In this document: piece after piece, positions 42,503-51,777 of the stretch
Layout: each line of letters opens with the position of its first letter
Position numbering within the stretch: the first letter of the stretch is position 1
Assembly (NCBI RefSeq): GCF_004363245.1
Contig: NZ_SNYV01000011.1
Coordinates: forward strand, 744,001-808,000
Source: Sphingobacterium yanglingense
GTDB lineage: Bacteria; Bacteroidota; Bacteroidia; Sphingobacteriales; Sphingobacteriaceae
Direction of reading: 5' to 3'
Length of the DNA stretch: 64,000 nucleotides
Position numbers and translations under genes: made by a program
The notes under the pieces: generated by a model
Database searches by the model: none
What the model was told of the DNA's origin: nothing
The model's input: only the letters and a program-made list of their open reading frames with translations

Positions 42503-45500
42503 TTAAAAACTTAATTGAACTCCGAAATAATACGACTTGGCTGTAGGGACCACACCGACATTAGAAGATGTATTAGATCCTACTACATAAAACTCTGGAT
42601 CATAACCTGCAAACTTCGTCCAGGTATACAAATTATTCCCCTGCATAAACACGCGAGCCTGTTTCAATCCAACTTTGCTGATTATTGTTTTCGGCAACTG
42701 ATACCCCAGGTTGATGTTTTTCAACCGGATGTAAGACCCGTCCTGCAGATAGCGTGTTGAAGCCAGATCTCCTCTCGCGTTGTTCGTTTCTGCTGCGCCG
42801 TCTATAGGCCGGGGGACACTTGTAATCTGCCCTTCCGATAGCCACCTGTTATCATAATACCAAGCCATACCATTAATTTGAGAATCCCCTTTTCTCGACA
42901 GGTTTCTAGCAAAATTGTCATACAGTACCCTTCCATAATCGTATTGAAAGAATATCCCTACCGAAATCCCCTTGTATTCGAACAAATTGTTAAAGCCGCC
43001 GTAAAAGTCGGGCAACTCGTTGGGCAGACCATGAGGCGCATAGGAATCCAGTTCCATGGTACCCGGATTATACGAGTAATTGCCCTCTTTATCATACCAT
43101 ACCGCTCTTCCCGTAGCACTATTCACCCCTGCATACTGAGGTAGCAGGAAGGTACGTAATGATTGTCCGACCATTACGGAATTGTCTCCTGGCAGCAAGG
43201 TAACATCATCATAAAGCTTGGTCACCTCATTGCGCTGAAATGAGATATTAAAATTGGAGGTCCATTTGAAATTATTTCTATTCCAGACCACCGCTCCAAC
43301 TTCAAATTCCAGCCCTTGATTGATCACTTCTCCTAGATTCTGTGTGATCTGGCTATATCCTCCAGCCCATACCACCGGTTTGTCTAACAGTAAATCTTTG
43401 CTAAGCCTATGATACGCTTCGATAGAACCATAGATTCTACTATTGAAAAAAGCATAATCCAAGCCCAGGTTTGTCGTTACATTTTTCTCCCATCTCAGCT
43501 CACTATTCCCCAAAGTATTGGATTGAATACCAGCGGAACCATTGTAGGTAATACCGCCACCATAAAGCGAACGCGAGGCAAAATTACCGATCTGATCATT
43601 TCCCGTCTGTCCGTAACCCAACCTTAGCTTCAATTGATTCACAGCCTGATTCTTTATAAAGTCCTCCTGCGCCATATCCCATCCTAAAGAAATGGCCGGG
43701 AAAAAGCCAAATTTGGAATTCGTTCCGAATCGCGATGACCCGTCATAACGGATTATACCGGATGCAAAATATTTATCGGCGTAGTTATAATTACTCTGAA
43801 AGAAACTCCCCATTCGCTTTACACCTGTCCACTGTGATGTAGCAGATACAATGACTGCAGCTGAAGCCAATTCCGTAAATAAATGATTCGGGAACCCTTC
43901 CCCCCTTACGTTACCGCCCTGATTAGAAAAACTACGATATTCTGTCCCCAACAAGTTATTAAGCGAATGTCCATCGGCTAATTTCGGTGCGTACTGCAAC
44001 GTATGTGTAGTCGTAAATGTAATAGGCTCGTCGGTATACTCTATCAGAATTCCTCCTCTGGCATTTCCATCTATACTTCTTGGATCATAGTATTGTCTGG
44101 CGGAGATATCACGGTAATCAATACCTGCCATTCCTTTGTAGGTAAGATTGTCTAAAATCCTGTAATTGATCTGTATATTGCCAAACAAACTGTTATTATT
44201 CTCGCGGGATTCGTTCAACGCTGTAGAATGCAACGTATTGCGGGTAAATGTCCCTGGAAAACCTGCCAAAGAAAAATTATAACTTCCATCCTCGTTATAG
44301 ATCGGAAGAAACGGAAGAATCATAGGGTTTGCATAACTCGGCGAAGAAAACTGTGTTGTCGTGCCCGTCGCTCCTAATGGACCATGCTGGTTAATAGCCG
44401 AAAGATTAACATTGGTCTGTACACTTACTTTTTTGGATAGCTGGTTGTTGTAGTTCATATTAACCGTTCCTCTCGAAAAGTCCGATCCTATAATACTACC
44501 TTCCGTATCTTCCCAGCTTCCGGACAAACGATAGTTGCTCGTGCTCGTACCTCCAGATACCGCTAAATCAAATTTGTTAGTTCCACCTCCGGTATAAGCC
44601 GCTTTCTGCCAATCGTAAGTTTCTAAGGCCGCAATATCATTTGCGTTCATATTGACATCCAATCTTGATTGTGTTAAGACTGTTTTCCAGATCTGTTCAT
44701 CCGTCTGATTGGGGTTCTTATTCTTCAGTGCTTCATAACGTGCATTCAAATACTGCTGCGAGTTCATCAATGGCAACAGATTAATAGGCATTACATTTCC
44801 CCCACGGTATCCTACATCTATCGTTGCTCGACCTTCCTTTCCTTTCTTTGTTGTAATCAACACCACCCCGTTACCCGCCTGTGCACCATACACAGACGCG
44901 GCGGCGGCGTCTTTCAGCACCTCGATAGTTAGGATATCCTCCGGGTTAATATTAGCCAACGGGTTAGTAGATACCGTATTACTCACATTATTATTGTTTA
45001 CAATGAGACCATCCACTATATACAAAGGCTCCGTACCTGCTGAAATAGATCCGGGTCCCCTTACCTCCACCTTTATGGCTGCTCCGGGCACACCTACCCT
45101 TGACTGCACATTGACGCCCGACATCCGTCCCTGCATCGCACCATCTACACTCACGGCCAAAGACCCCGCGACATCCGATGCTTTTAATGATGATATTGCA
45201 CCGGTAAGCTCTCTTTTCTTTTGAACTGTATACCCCGTTACAACCACCTCATCCAGACTACTATAGTCAAGTTCTAATGCCACATCAAGATCATTAAAAT
45301 CAGACAATGTAATAGTTTTTGCGATGTACCCTGTAAAAGAGATCTCCACTCTATCCCCTAGCTTGACATTATTCAGGACGAATTCGCCATTATTATTGGA
45401 TTGCTGGCTTTTGTTATTCACCTTTAATGTCGCTCCTGAAAGCGGAGCCTGAGTCGTCCTATCGCTGATTTTTCCTCTGATAATCCCTGTCTGTAAAACA

Positions 45501-45886
45501 CCTGTGCTATTTTTTACCGGCGGACTGTTCAATACCGTAGTTTTAATAATAATAGTATTGTCTGTTATGGAGTATGTCAGCCCATTACTGCTGATCAATT
45601 GATCTAAGACCTCCTTAAGCGGAGCGTTAACAAAATTAACATCTACTTTTTTTAACATACGCACCTCTTCAAACTTGTAGAACAAATTATAAGAAGTCTG
45701 TTTTTCAAGCTCTTTCAGGACAGCCTCAATAGTGACATTTTTCTTTTTAAATGTAAATCCTATAATAGAAGCATATAATGGAGATAGAGACAGGCTTATA
45801 AGCGCAACAGCAATCAAGCGCTTATACATCTTGTTCTTCCATTGTGAAGACAGAAGAATCTGCCTTAAGTTAAACTTTGGAATCAT
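42503..45886 (-). CDS. SusC/RagA-family TonB-dependent transporter with STN domain
   Basis: 1127 aa. Signal region 'LIAVALISLSLSPLYAS' (about 24-40), STN domain 'VTIEAVLKELEKQTSYNLFYKFEE' (about 51-74), carboxypeptidase-D-like repeat 'IIRGKISDRTTQAPLSGATLKV', plug 'VEVRGPGSISAGTEPLYIVDG' and 'LTIEVLKDAAAASVYGAQAGNGVVLITTKKG', then the barrel ending 'SYYFGVQLSF'. The STN domain fits the FecR gene upstream. As the locus encodes peptidases and no glycosidases, the imported ligand is probably a peptide rather than a glycan. Confidence 0.96.
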   Translation of the reverse strand: MIPKFNLRQILLSSQWKNKMYKRLIAVALISLSLSPLYASIIGFTFKKKNVTIEAVLKELEKQTSYNLFYKFEEVRMLKKVDVNFVNAPLKEVLDQLISSNGLTYSITDNTIIIKTTVLNSPPVKNSTGVLQTGIIRGKISDRTTQAPLSGATLKVNNKSQQSNNNGEFVLNNVKLGDRVEISFTGYIAKTITLSDFNDLDVALELDYSSLDEVVVTGYTVQKKRELTGAISSLKASDVAGSLAVSVDGAMQGRMSGVNVQSRVGVPGAAIKVEVRGPGSISAGTEPLYIVDGLIVNNNNVSNTVSTNPLANINPEDILTIEVLKDAAAASVYGAQAGNGVVLITTKKGKEGRATIDVGYRGGNVMPINLLPLMNSQQYLNARYEALKNKNPNQTDEQIWKTVLTQSRLDVNMNANDIAALETYDWQKAAYTGGGTNKFDLAVSGGTSTSNYRLSGSWEDTEGSIIGSDFSRGTVNMNYNNQLSKKVSVQTNVNLSAINQHGPLGATGTTTQFSSPSYANPMILPFLPIYNEDGSYNFSLAGFPGTFTRNTLHSTALNESRENNNSLFGNIQINYRILDNLTYKGMAGIDYRDISARQYYDPRSIDGNARGGILIEYTDEPITFTTTHTLQYAPKLADGHSLNNLLGTEYRSFSNQGGNVRGEGFPNHLFTELASAAVIVSATSQWTGVKRMGSFFQSNYNYADKYFASGIIRYDGSSRFGTNSKFGFFPAISLGWDMAQEDFIKNQAVNQLKLRLGYGQTGNDQIGNFASRSLYGGGITYNGSAGIQSNTLGNSELRWEKNVTTNLGLDYAFFNSRIYGSIEAYHRLSKDLLLDKPVVWAGGYSQITQNLGEVINQGLEFEVGAVVWNRNNFKWTSNFNISFQRNEVTKLYDDVTLLPGDNSVMVGQSLRTFLLPQYAGVNSATGRAVWYDKEGNYSYNPGTMELDSYAPHGLPNELPDFYGGFNNLFEYKGISVGIFFQYDYGRVLYDNFARNLSRKGDSQINGMAWYYDNRWLSEGQITSVPRPIDGAAETNNARGDLASTRYLQDGSYIRLKNINLGYQLPKTIISKVGLKQARVFMQGNNLYTWTKFAGYDPEFYVVGSNTSSNVGVVPTAKSYYFGVQLSF

Positions 45887-45943
45887 AAAAAGTAAATTAG
45901 GTTTATAATTATGTCATTAAATACCAACCAAAATGTTGGTCCA

Positions 45944-47059
45944 TTATTTCCGCACGATAATAGTGCGGTCTACTAAGCGAATGTTCAATCCCCCCTCTTT
46001 TAGTATGTATATCATTTTATCCAGGTCTTCTGAACGCTTTATCTTACCGACAAACCGGTCATTTTCAAGTTGTGCATCTATATCTACAGAAACATTATAC
46101 CACCGGCTTATTTCCCTCATTAAGGTTTTTAGATCTACTTTATCAAACTTGAAATACCCTTCTTTCCACGCCAGTACTTGGTCTATATCTCCCGTTTGCA
46201 ACGTGCTGTGCTCACCGTAGTTAATAAGCTCATCTCCTGGCTCCAGGAAAAAGAACTGATCAGCAGTCTTTAACTTAATCTTGCCCGTAACCAGTGTCGT
46301 CCGGACAAATGGCTCATCCTTATAGGCATTGACATTGAAAGAAGTACCAAGCACCTTTATCTCTTGCGACTTTGTGCGGACGATAAAAGGCTTGCGTTCA
46401 TTTTTGGCCACCTCAAAGAAAACCTCTCCTTCGATATCCACCACTCTTTCACCTTTGTCAAATACTAAGGGGAAATTAATCGACGAACGGGAGTTGAGCC
46501 ATACTTTGGTACCATCCGACAGAATGATCTGATAAGTTCCACCATTTGGCGTTTTTATACAGTTTGTCTTTTCCTCCGATTTATCCGCATACGCTTTATC
46601 CAAGGATAAGCTACTGAAGTCATATTTCAACACACCTGCTGCGGAATTGGCTATATTAACTTCATTATCCTGTATAAGTTCCGTATTACTATCTCCTCCC
46701 AACACAACCTCACGCCCGTCCGAAAGCGTCAGAACAGCGTGGTTGCCCCCAGCTTTAATCGAACTTTTCGGCATGACATAGATTTCCTCCATGTTTTCTC
46801 TGGAAAACCACAATGGGCCAGACAATCCGATGAACAGGAGCAGCACAGCCACCGCCGCAAACCAGGTCTTCCTCGATAGGACCACCTGCCTTTTCAGCTT
46901 GGGCTCTTCCGGAAAATTACTGATCATATCTTCTTCGAGATAGAAATCCAACTCTCCCTTAGACAAAAGATCAAAGAATATGGTCAATTCTCTTTTTGTC
47001 AGTGTTTTATTGAGATATCCATCTACTAACTTTCTGTAATATGTGTCTTCTATCTTCAT
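45944..47059 (-). CDS. FecR-family anti-sigma factor
   Basis: 371 aa. N-terminal sigma-binding part, transmembrane helix near 88-107 ('TWFAAVAVLLLFIGLSGPLWF'), FecR domain 'IKTPNGGTYQIILSDGTKVWLNSRSSINFP', 'VDIEGEVFFEV', 'FIVRTKSQEIKVLGTSFNVNAY', and the DUF4974 end 'EISRWYNVSVDIDAQLENDRFVGKI'. It links the ECF sigma factor (24 bp upstream) to the SusC signal. A small hairpin ACCAAC/GTTGGT (45923-45940) lies just after its stop. Confidence 0.95.
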   Translation of the reverse strand: MKIEDTYYRKLVDGYLNKTLTKRELTIFFDLLSKGELDFYLEEDMISNFPEEPKLKRQVVLSRKTWFAAVAVLLLFIGLSGPLWFSRENMEEIYVMPKSSIKAGGNHAVLTLSDGREVVLGGDSNTELIQDNEVNIANSAAGVLKYDFSSLSLDKAYADKSEEKTNCIKTPNGGTYQIILSDGTKVWLNSRSSINFPLVFDKGERVVDIEGEVFFEVAKNERKPFIVRTKSQEIKVLGTSFNVNAYKDEPFVRTTLVTGKIKLKTADQFFFLEPGDELINYGEHSTLQTGDIDQVLAWKEGYFKFDKVDLKTLMREISRWYNVSVDIDAQLENDRFVGKIKRSEDLDKMIYILKEGGLNIRLVDRTIIVRK

Positions 47060-47083
47060 TTATAAATAAGACGATAATGCCAA

Positions 47084-47680
47084 TTAGAAGGGTAAAAACA
47101 TTTTAAAAAAATGTATAATATGTGACGAATTGAATCGATCGATTTTAAATTTCTGTTTGATTTCTTTAGATAGCTTACGCATAGTGGCCACCATATGATG
47201 CTTTACCGTGCTTTTTGATATCGACAGTTCCGCTGCCACTTCGTCGTAGCTCTTATCAAACTCTCTGCACAGCACAAATATCTGCTGTGATCTGGCCGGC
47301 AGATTTGCCATATACGCATCTAAAAAATGGAAATATTCCTGATTGGTTACAAATAGCTCTACCTCGTCGCTACAGAACCTAAACTCCTTGAGAATCTCAT
47401 CGGGCATAAATTCAAGACGAGATACCTTTTTTAAATAATCCAGGGTATGATTTTTTGCTATACGATAGATATAAGCATTGAAATTATCTACTTTGTCCAA
47501 ATAGTCCCGCTTCTCCCATACTTTGACAAAAACATCCTGTGTGAGATCCTCTGCCACAGACTCCGCATGGACGTAACGTAAGATAAACTGATGTATAGGC
47601 TTAAAATAGCAGTCATAAATCTTCATATAAGACTGATGATCTCCTTTTTTCAGCTTTTCAACCAAGGATTTTATATTCAT
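47084..47680 (-). CDS. ECF sigma factor
   Basis: 198 aa. Region 2 'HQFILRYVHAESVAEDLTQDVFVKVWEKRD' (about 31-60) and region 4 HTH 'SYDEVAAELSISKSTVKHHMVATMRKL' (about 149-175). The last 18 residues ('SSHIIHFFKMFLPF') form an aromatic tail not usual for the family. It controls the SusCD locus through the adjacent FecR. A TATATTTG box (minus strand, 47697-47704) lies 16 bp upstream. Confidence 0.95.
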   Translation of the reverse strand: MNIKSLVEKLKKGDHQSYMKIYDCYFKPIHQFILRYVHAESVAEDLTQDVFVKVWEKRDYLDKVDNFNAYIYRIAKNHTLDYLKKVSRLEFMPDEILKEFRFCSDEVELFVTNQEYFHFLDAYMANLPARSQQIFVLCREFDKSYDEVAAELSISKSTVKHHMVATMRKLSKEIKQKFKIDRFNSSHIIHFFKMFLPF

Positions 47681-47696
47681 AATACAGGTATGCTTC

Positions 47697-47704
47697 CAAA
47701 TATA
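47697..47704 (-). promoter_or_regulatory. TAnnTTTG -7 box before the ECF sigma gene
   Basis: Minus strand TATATTTG, consensus TAnnTTTG, in the 43-bp gap between the S9 peptidase and the sigma gene. No good TTTG at -33 is visible, so this is a tentative promoter; it would make the S9 gene upstream a separate transcript. Confidence 0.35.
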
Positions 47705-47723
47705 AATAAACGTTGTTGATTTC

Positions 47724-48809
47724 CTACGGCAGATAACTAGCAGTCATCAATTCCGAAAGCGAGGCAAAAGGCTTATTGGGCTTTAAGTACTTCTGTAGGT
47801 ATTTATAGACCTTTAAACGCACTTCTTTTGCTTTATAACTATCTATACGATCGAAATGATGCCCGCCCGGTACCGAATCATATATCTCATACTCAAATTT
47901 CTTATTGTTGGCCTTCAGCGCAGCTATCAGATGCTCGACCTCTTCTATAAGTACATCGTCATCATTTGTATTGGCATGTATCAGTAAAGGAGTCTGGAGC
48001 TTATGGGCCTGGAATGCCGGGGATCTACGACGGTATTCCTTCACATCCTGGGCGACTTCTTTGCCAATATGATAGTCGGCCGAGAACAATCTTCTATAAC
48101 TATTGTCCTGATACCCTAAGCGCATAATCAGATCACTGACCGGTACCCCGGCATAGGCGACTGTATAACTTTCCGGGTAATTGAATATATTGTGCAGTGC
48201 ATGAAATCCGCCATGACTCCATCCTACTACGCCGACCCTATTCTTATCGATAAAGCTGTAGTTTTCGACCATATAATCCCTACAGGATTTGGTATCGTCT
48301 ATCTCTAGACCACCATAATCTATATGTTGCTGAAACTTCTTTCCATACCCTGTACTCCCTCTATACTCCGGAGCTGCTACAATATACCCCTGCGCCAGGA
48401 ACTCTTTTACAATATGATCATTATTCAGTCCAAAATTGCCATGTACGCCACCATGGACCAAGACGATCAATGGATAGCTCTTAGCAGGATTAAATTCTTT
48501 TGGAATAAATACATAAGACCAGAAGATCAGGGGATTTCCGGCACCTTTTGCTGTCTTGCTTTTAGAAACTGCTGCCGGGCCTGTAATGCGCACCTTATCG
48601 ACATAGGCCACCCCACTTAACTTGTCATACCAACCGTTATCTTCAATTCGTTTTGACAACTGATCAAACGAATAAGACAAACTTGATAGTCGTTCATTTA
48701 ACAACTTTATCTCTGCAGACAACGCTGCTTCTTGCCCAAAAACCATGGAAAGAGAAAAGATCGAAATGAATAGCGCTACAATTTTTTTTCTCATTATTGT
48801 ATTCATCAT
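47724..48809 (-). CDS. S9-family peptidase, catalytic domain only (no propeller)
   Basis: 361 aa with signal peptide (about 1-25, 'VALFISIFSLSMVFGQE'). Alpha/beta-hydrolase of prolyl oligopeptidase type: oxyanion region 'LIVLVHGGVHGNFG', nucleophile in 'VGVVGWSHGGFHAL', Asp in 'IHANTNDDDVLIEE', His in 'VPGGHHFDRI'. It lacks the N-terminal propeller of the gene at 36867. It lies 43 bp upstream of the sigma gene on the same strand and is likely part of the peptide-utilisation function. Confidence 0.88.
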   Translation of the reverse strand: MMNTIMRKKIVALFISIFSLSMVFGQEAALSAEIKLLNERLSSLSYSFDQLSKRIEDNGWYDKLSGVAYVDKVRITGPAAVSKSKTAKGAGNPLIFWSYVFIPKEFNPAKSYPLIVLVHGGVHGNFGLNNDHIVKEFLAQGYIVAAPEYRGSTGYGKKFQQHIDYGGLEIDDTKSCRDYMVENYSFIDKNRVGVVGWSHGGFHALHNIFNYPESYTVAYAGVPVSDLIMRLGYQDNSYRRLFSADYHIGKEVAQDVKEYRRRSPAFQAHKLQTPLLIHANTNDDDVLIEEVEHLIAALKANNKKFEYEIYDSVPGGHHFDRIDSYKAKEVRLKVYKYLQKYLKPNKPFASLSELMTASYLP

Positions 48810-48964
48810 AAAATGGTTAATAATTAGTACTTTCCTTTATGACGAACTCAAGTTCTTTTAGGGCAATAAAAATTTAAAGTTTTTTTATTTAACAAAAAGG
48901 TAGTTGTGCAAAGTCGATTTTAACGGCACGCACCCTTTGCCTATGCCTGTGTCCATACCAAATA

Positions 48965-49594
48965 CTAGGCATCCATACCGGTACGTTTGGACCGGTCCTT
49001 GTACAGAAAGAGCATCATAAAGTGCATAAACGCCAGCGGGTCCAACTTAATCCGGACAATGGCCTTATCGGGTGTAGACTCATAGTCGGCAATAATCCTC
49101 TCGAACAGACCAAAGGGTATCCTAACCCCTAGCGTATGGTGCCACCAGTACCATACCCGCTTGCGATGACCTATCTTAAGGTAGTTCTCATAACCGTCAC
49201 TCTGATAGGGATTTTCGGCCAGTGTCTTAATAAATGCGATAGGTAGTTTAAACTGTGCTGTCGTATGGAAGGCACGACAGCGACGGCAGTAATACACCCT
49301 GCGCTCGAGCCGCTTCGCATTATCCGTAAAGATCATATTGGTCGCTACGATCATCTTTGCCCTATTGAGGGCGAGCGGGCGCTTGCCACAGGGCAGCTTC
49401 TCCAGCTGCTCCCATTCCAAATTGGCTGGCACCACTACGCGCTTACTGAAAACCTCCCGATTGGCGTAGAGCTTATGTCCTATCACATCGTAATAGCGGA
49501 CCACCACGGTATGCTCCCGTACCGCCAATACAAATGCGAGCTTCCGATTAGCGGAAAGCAATACCCACACCCATGTATTGACCTGATAACTCAT
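48965..49594 (-). CDS. Hypothetical protein with CxxC pair
   Basis: 209 aa from ATG 49594 (a longer frame to 49642 adds 16 residues). The first ~100 residues are beta-rich. A single CxxC, 'RRVYYCRRCRAFH', may bind metal or be redox-active, and the C-terminal ~100 residues are aromatic and basic ('YENYLKIGHRKRVWYWWHHTLGVRIPFGLF'). No family recognised. It is divergent from the gene at 49844 with a repeated operator-like region between. Confidence 0.55.
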   Translation of the reverse strand: MSYQVNTWVWVLLSANRKLAFVLAVREHTVVVRYYDVIGHKLYANREVFSKRVVVPANLEWEQLEKLPCGKRPLALNRAKMIVATNMIFTDNAKRLERRVYYCRRCRAFHTTAQFKLPIAFIKTLAENPYQSDGYENYLKIGHRKRVWYWWHHTLGVRIPFGLFERIIADYESTPDKAIVRIKLDPLAFMHFMMLFLYKDRSKRTGMDA

Positions 49595-49673
49595 CTCATA
49601 AGGCTTGATTTGTTGCCTTAAATTACCAAACAAAAACCACATAAGCCAATAAACAACTATAAATCAGCACAAA

Positions 49674-49716
49674 AGTCGGATTATAACACACAAGTAGTCG
49701 GATTAGGACACGTGTC
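49674..49716. promoter_or_regulatory. 22-bp-phased direct repeat AGTCGGATTA and palindrome
   Basis: AGTCGGATTA occurs at 49674-49683 and again at 49696-49705, start-to-start 22 bp. The palindrome GACACGTGTC follows at 49707-49716. The site lies between two divergent genes (starts at 49594 and 49844). Spacing of two helical turns fits a dimer-binding regulator, possibly of the LytTR type, but the half-site is unlike the one at 34295. Confidence 0.35.
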
Positions 49717-49843
49717 TGCGTTGCTATTCGCTCTAACTTTGGATTATACAAACAATCGGATGTTGATAGCCTAGGAGAAGCCTAGCTTGATAACATGCGT
49801 AGTGGAACACAGGCTCGACATCGTCGGGAATAATTTGATAACA

Positions 49844-50665
49844 ATGGAACATAAAACAACATATCTAGATAACAACATACTGTACCGGGCTATGCGGTTG
49901 CTCTACAGCGACACCGATAGTCTAGTCGACAGGCTAGCGCCAGAGGGCTGGGCCAACAGCCCCTACCACTTCCCTTTTGAGGTGGTCGATGGCGAGCGCG
50001 AAGCGCTATACCAAAGCTATGATACCGTAGCTGCGGCCTATAAAGGGAAGTTCGGTCCACTATCGCAGCAGTACATCAGCAAAAACCGGTACGAGATCGA
50101 TTTTACCACGCAGGCCAGTAACAGTTTCAGTGCAGAGACCGAGCTGATCTACCTGATCGAGTATGCGATATTACAACTCAGCACCAATGGGCTGTTCTTT
50201 AAAGCCGGTGCTCCCTACAGCTATTATCTCATCGACGACCTCGACCTAGAAGAGCAGAGCTACCTACTCGGTATAGAACTGGATCTGGATATCATCATGA
50301 CCCCAGAAGCCTTTCGGCCCACAGCAGCGCGAGCAGATATACTACTCTATATCGACCTAAGCGTGCTTTACGCCTTTATTATCGGGGCATTCTGCACGCA
50401 GGGTATAGACTGGCGCTACCGCAACGATGAGCTCTCCGGATTATGGATCAATCATAAGATCGCCACTCGAATGCAAAAAACGAGTGACAAGCCGAAAAAA
50501 CGAAATCTTCTGGAGATACTGAACCAGCTGCTGACCGAAATAGAAAACGGCCTGCCTCCCGACGAAGTGATCGGCTACTGCCTGACCTATGATAGGCTTC
50601 CGCTGGGCTATCCGCCTACGATTGAAGATATCAAAGCGCTTAATCAGTATGATTTTGACCTATAA
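49844..50665 (+). CDS. Hypothetical protein, 273 aa
   Basis: 273 aa from ATG 49844; the upstream frame to 49787 looks non-coding. The N-terminal part 'TTYLDNNILYRAMRLLYSDTDSLVDRLAPEGW' and 'SETELIYLIEYAILQL' are helical; the C-terminus is acidic. No signal peptide and one hydrophobic segment 'ILLYIDLSVLYAFIIGAFC' (about 164-182). I do not recognise the family. It is 18 bp upstream of the MauE-like gene and probably co-transcribed with it. Confidence 0.55.
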   Translation: MEHKTTYLDNNILYRAMRLLYSDTDSLVDRLAPEGWANSPYHFPFEVVDGEREALYQSYDTVAAAYKGKFGPLSQQYISKNRYEIDFTTQASNSFSAETELIYLIEYAILQLSTNGLFFKAGAPYSYYLIDDLDLEEQSYLLGIELDLDIIMTPEAFRPTAARADILLYIDLSVLYAFIIGAFCTQGIDWRYRNDELSGLWINHKIATRMQKTSDKPKKRNLLEILNQLLTEIENGLPPDEVIGYCLTYDRLPLGYPPTIEDIKALNQYDFDL

Positions 50666-50683
50666 CATTAAAACAACAAGACA

Positions 50684-51169
50684 ATGAAAACTAAAGCATA
50701 TATCACAAACAGTATTACACTAGCGCTACTATTGCTCTGGATCCCCGTCGGTATGGACAAATTCATAAACTTTGACGCGTTCCAGAGCAGTATGCTCCAG
50801 CAGCCTTTTGGCGATACGTTTGCTTTGGTGCTGATCTATACCTTACCCATCTTAGAGATCACGACAGCGGTACTACTGGTATTCGACCGATCCCGCAGGC
50901 TGGGGATGCTGCTCTCCTCCGTATTGATGATTGCATTTACAGGCTATGTGGGCTTAGCGCTGCTCGGTACCTGGGGCAAATTGCCCTGTGCCTGTGGACT
51001 CATTATCTCAGGTATGGGTTGGATGCAGCACCTCTGGTTCAATCTATTTTTTATGATCATCAGTATTACAGGCTATATTCTATCTACAAAATGGAACAAA
51101 GAACAGCTCAAACAGGATTGTAAGACGGATGCCGAGGATGAACTTCTTAACACGACAACCCCGACTTAA
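50684..51169 (+). CDS. MauE/DoxX-like membrane protein
   Basis: 161 aa with four membrane helices: 'SITLALLLLWIPVGMDKFI', 'ALVLIYTLPILEITTAVLLVF', 'LGMLLSSVLMIAFTGYVGLAL' and 'LWFNLFFMIISITGYILS'. The loop between helices 3 and 4 has 'LPCACG' (Cys pair), the MauE-type thiol motif. MauE-like proteins move reducing power across the membrane for secreted thioredoxin-like partners; the TlpA-type gene at 51778 is near. It starts 18 bp after the 273-aa gene. Confidence 0.75.
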   Translation: MKTKAYITNSITLALLLLWIPVGMDKFINFDAFQSSMLQQPFGDTFALVLIYTLPILEITTAVLLVFDRSRRLGMLLSSVLMIAFTGYVGLALLGTWGKLPCACGLIISGMGWMQHLWFNLFFMIISITGYILSTKWNKEQLKQDCKTDAEDELLNTTTPT

Positions 51170-51398
51170 GTCGGAACAGGCTTGATAACAGGATAACTTG
51201 ATAACAGGTAATACAACGAATCCCGGTGACTAGGTCACTGTGTGCAGGGCGTGTCGGCCAAAAGACCTTTACGACTATCTAATAGATACGGCTTGGGACA
51301 TCGAACCAAAAGGCAGGTCGGTCTGGATAACATTCTCCCTTTTGATCTTTCTGAGGGTAATAAAAAGAAAGAAACTATAAAAACTAAATTTTAGTGTT

Positions 51399-51719
51399 AT
51401 GCTTAAAAACATCAAAAATTATGCAATGGCTTTGGGAGCCTTAGCGATTGCATTTGGAAGTTTGACATTTATGTCATTCAAAGCCGCTGAAACGGCAAAA
51501 ATCGAACAAGAATACCCATACCGCTTTTATGGTATACTAGGTGAAGATGGTGAAAGTTTTCACTGGCAATCAGCCAATCCGGTAGGATTGACTTGTGATC
51601 CTGCACCGACTGGTGCGTGTAGTATTCTTTCCAATTCTCCTACAACACCGGCACCGAATGCTATGCCAGCACCAGGTACCTATATTGTAGAAAATGGGGC
51701 TGGAAAACTCTATCAATAA
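51399..51719 (+). CDS. Small secreted protein, DUF6520-like
   Basis: 106 aa: signal peptide 'NYAMALGALAIAFGSLTFMSFKAAE' (about 7-31), then a short mature part with two cysteines ('LTCDPAPTGACSI') and a Pro/Ala-rich tail ('PTTPAPNAMPAPGTYIVENG'). Small proteins of this kind beside MauE-like genes are frequent in Bacteroidota and annotated DUF6520. The two Cys could be the substrate of the adjacent redox membrane protein. A 229-bp leader (51170-51398) precedes it with no gene, containing three TTGATAACAG-type direct repeats. Confidence 0.65.
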   Translation: MLKNIKNYAMALGALAIAFGSLTFMSFKAAETAKIEQEYPYRFYGILGEDGESFHWQSANPVGLTCDPAPTGACSILSNSPTTPAPNAMPAPGTYIVENGAGKLYQ

Positions 51720-51740
51720 GGATTAGATCTTATTGAGGAA

Positions 51741-51776
51741 GAAGGGGCTATCCTAGTGATAGTCCCTCTTTCTTTA
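51741..51776. terminator. Intrinsic terminator between convergent genes
   Basis: AGGGGCTATC (51743-51752) / GATAGTCCCT (51758-51767) with one G-U pair, then CTTTCTTT on the plus strand; on the other side GAAGAA. It closes the gene ending at 51719 and the convergent one ending at 51778. Confidence 0.75.
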
Positions 51777-51777
51777 T

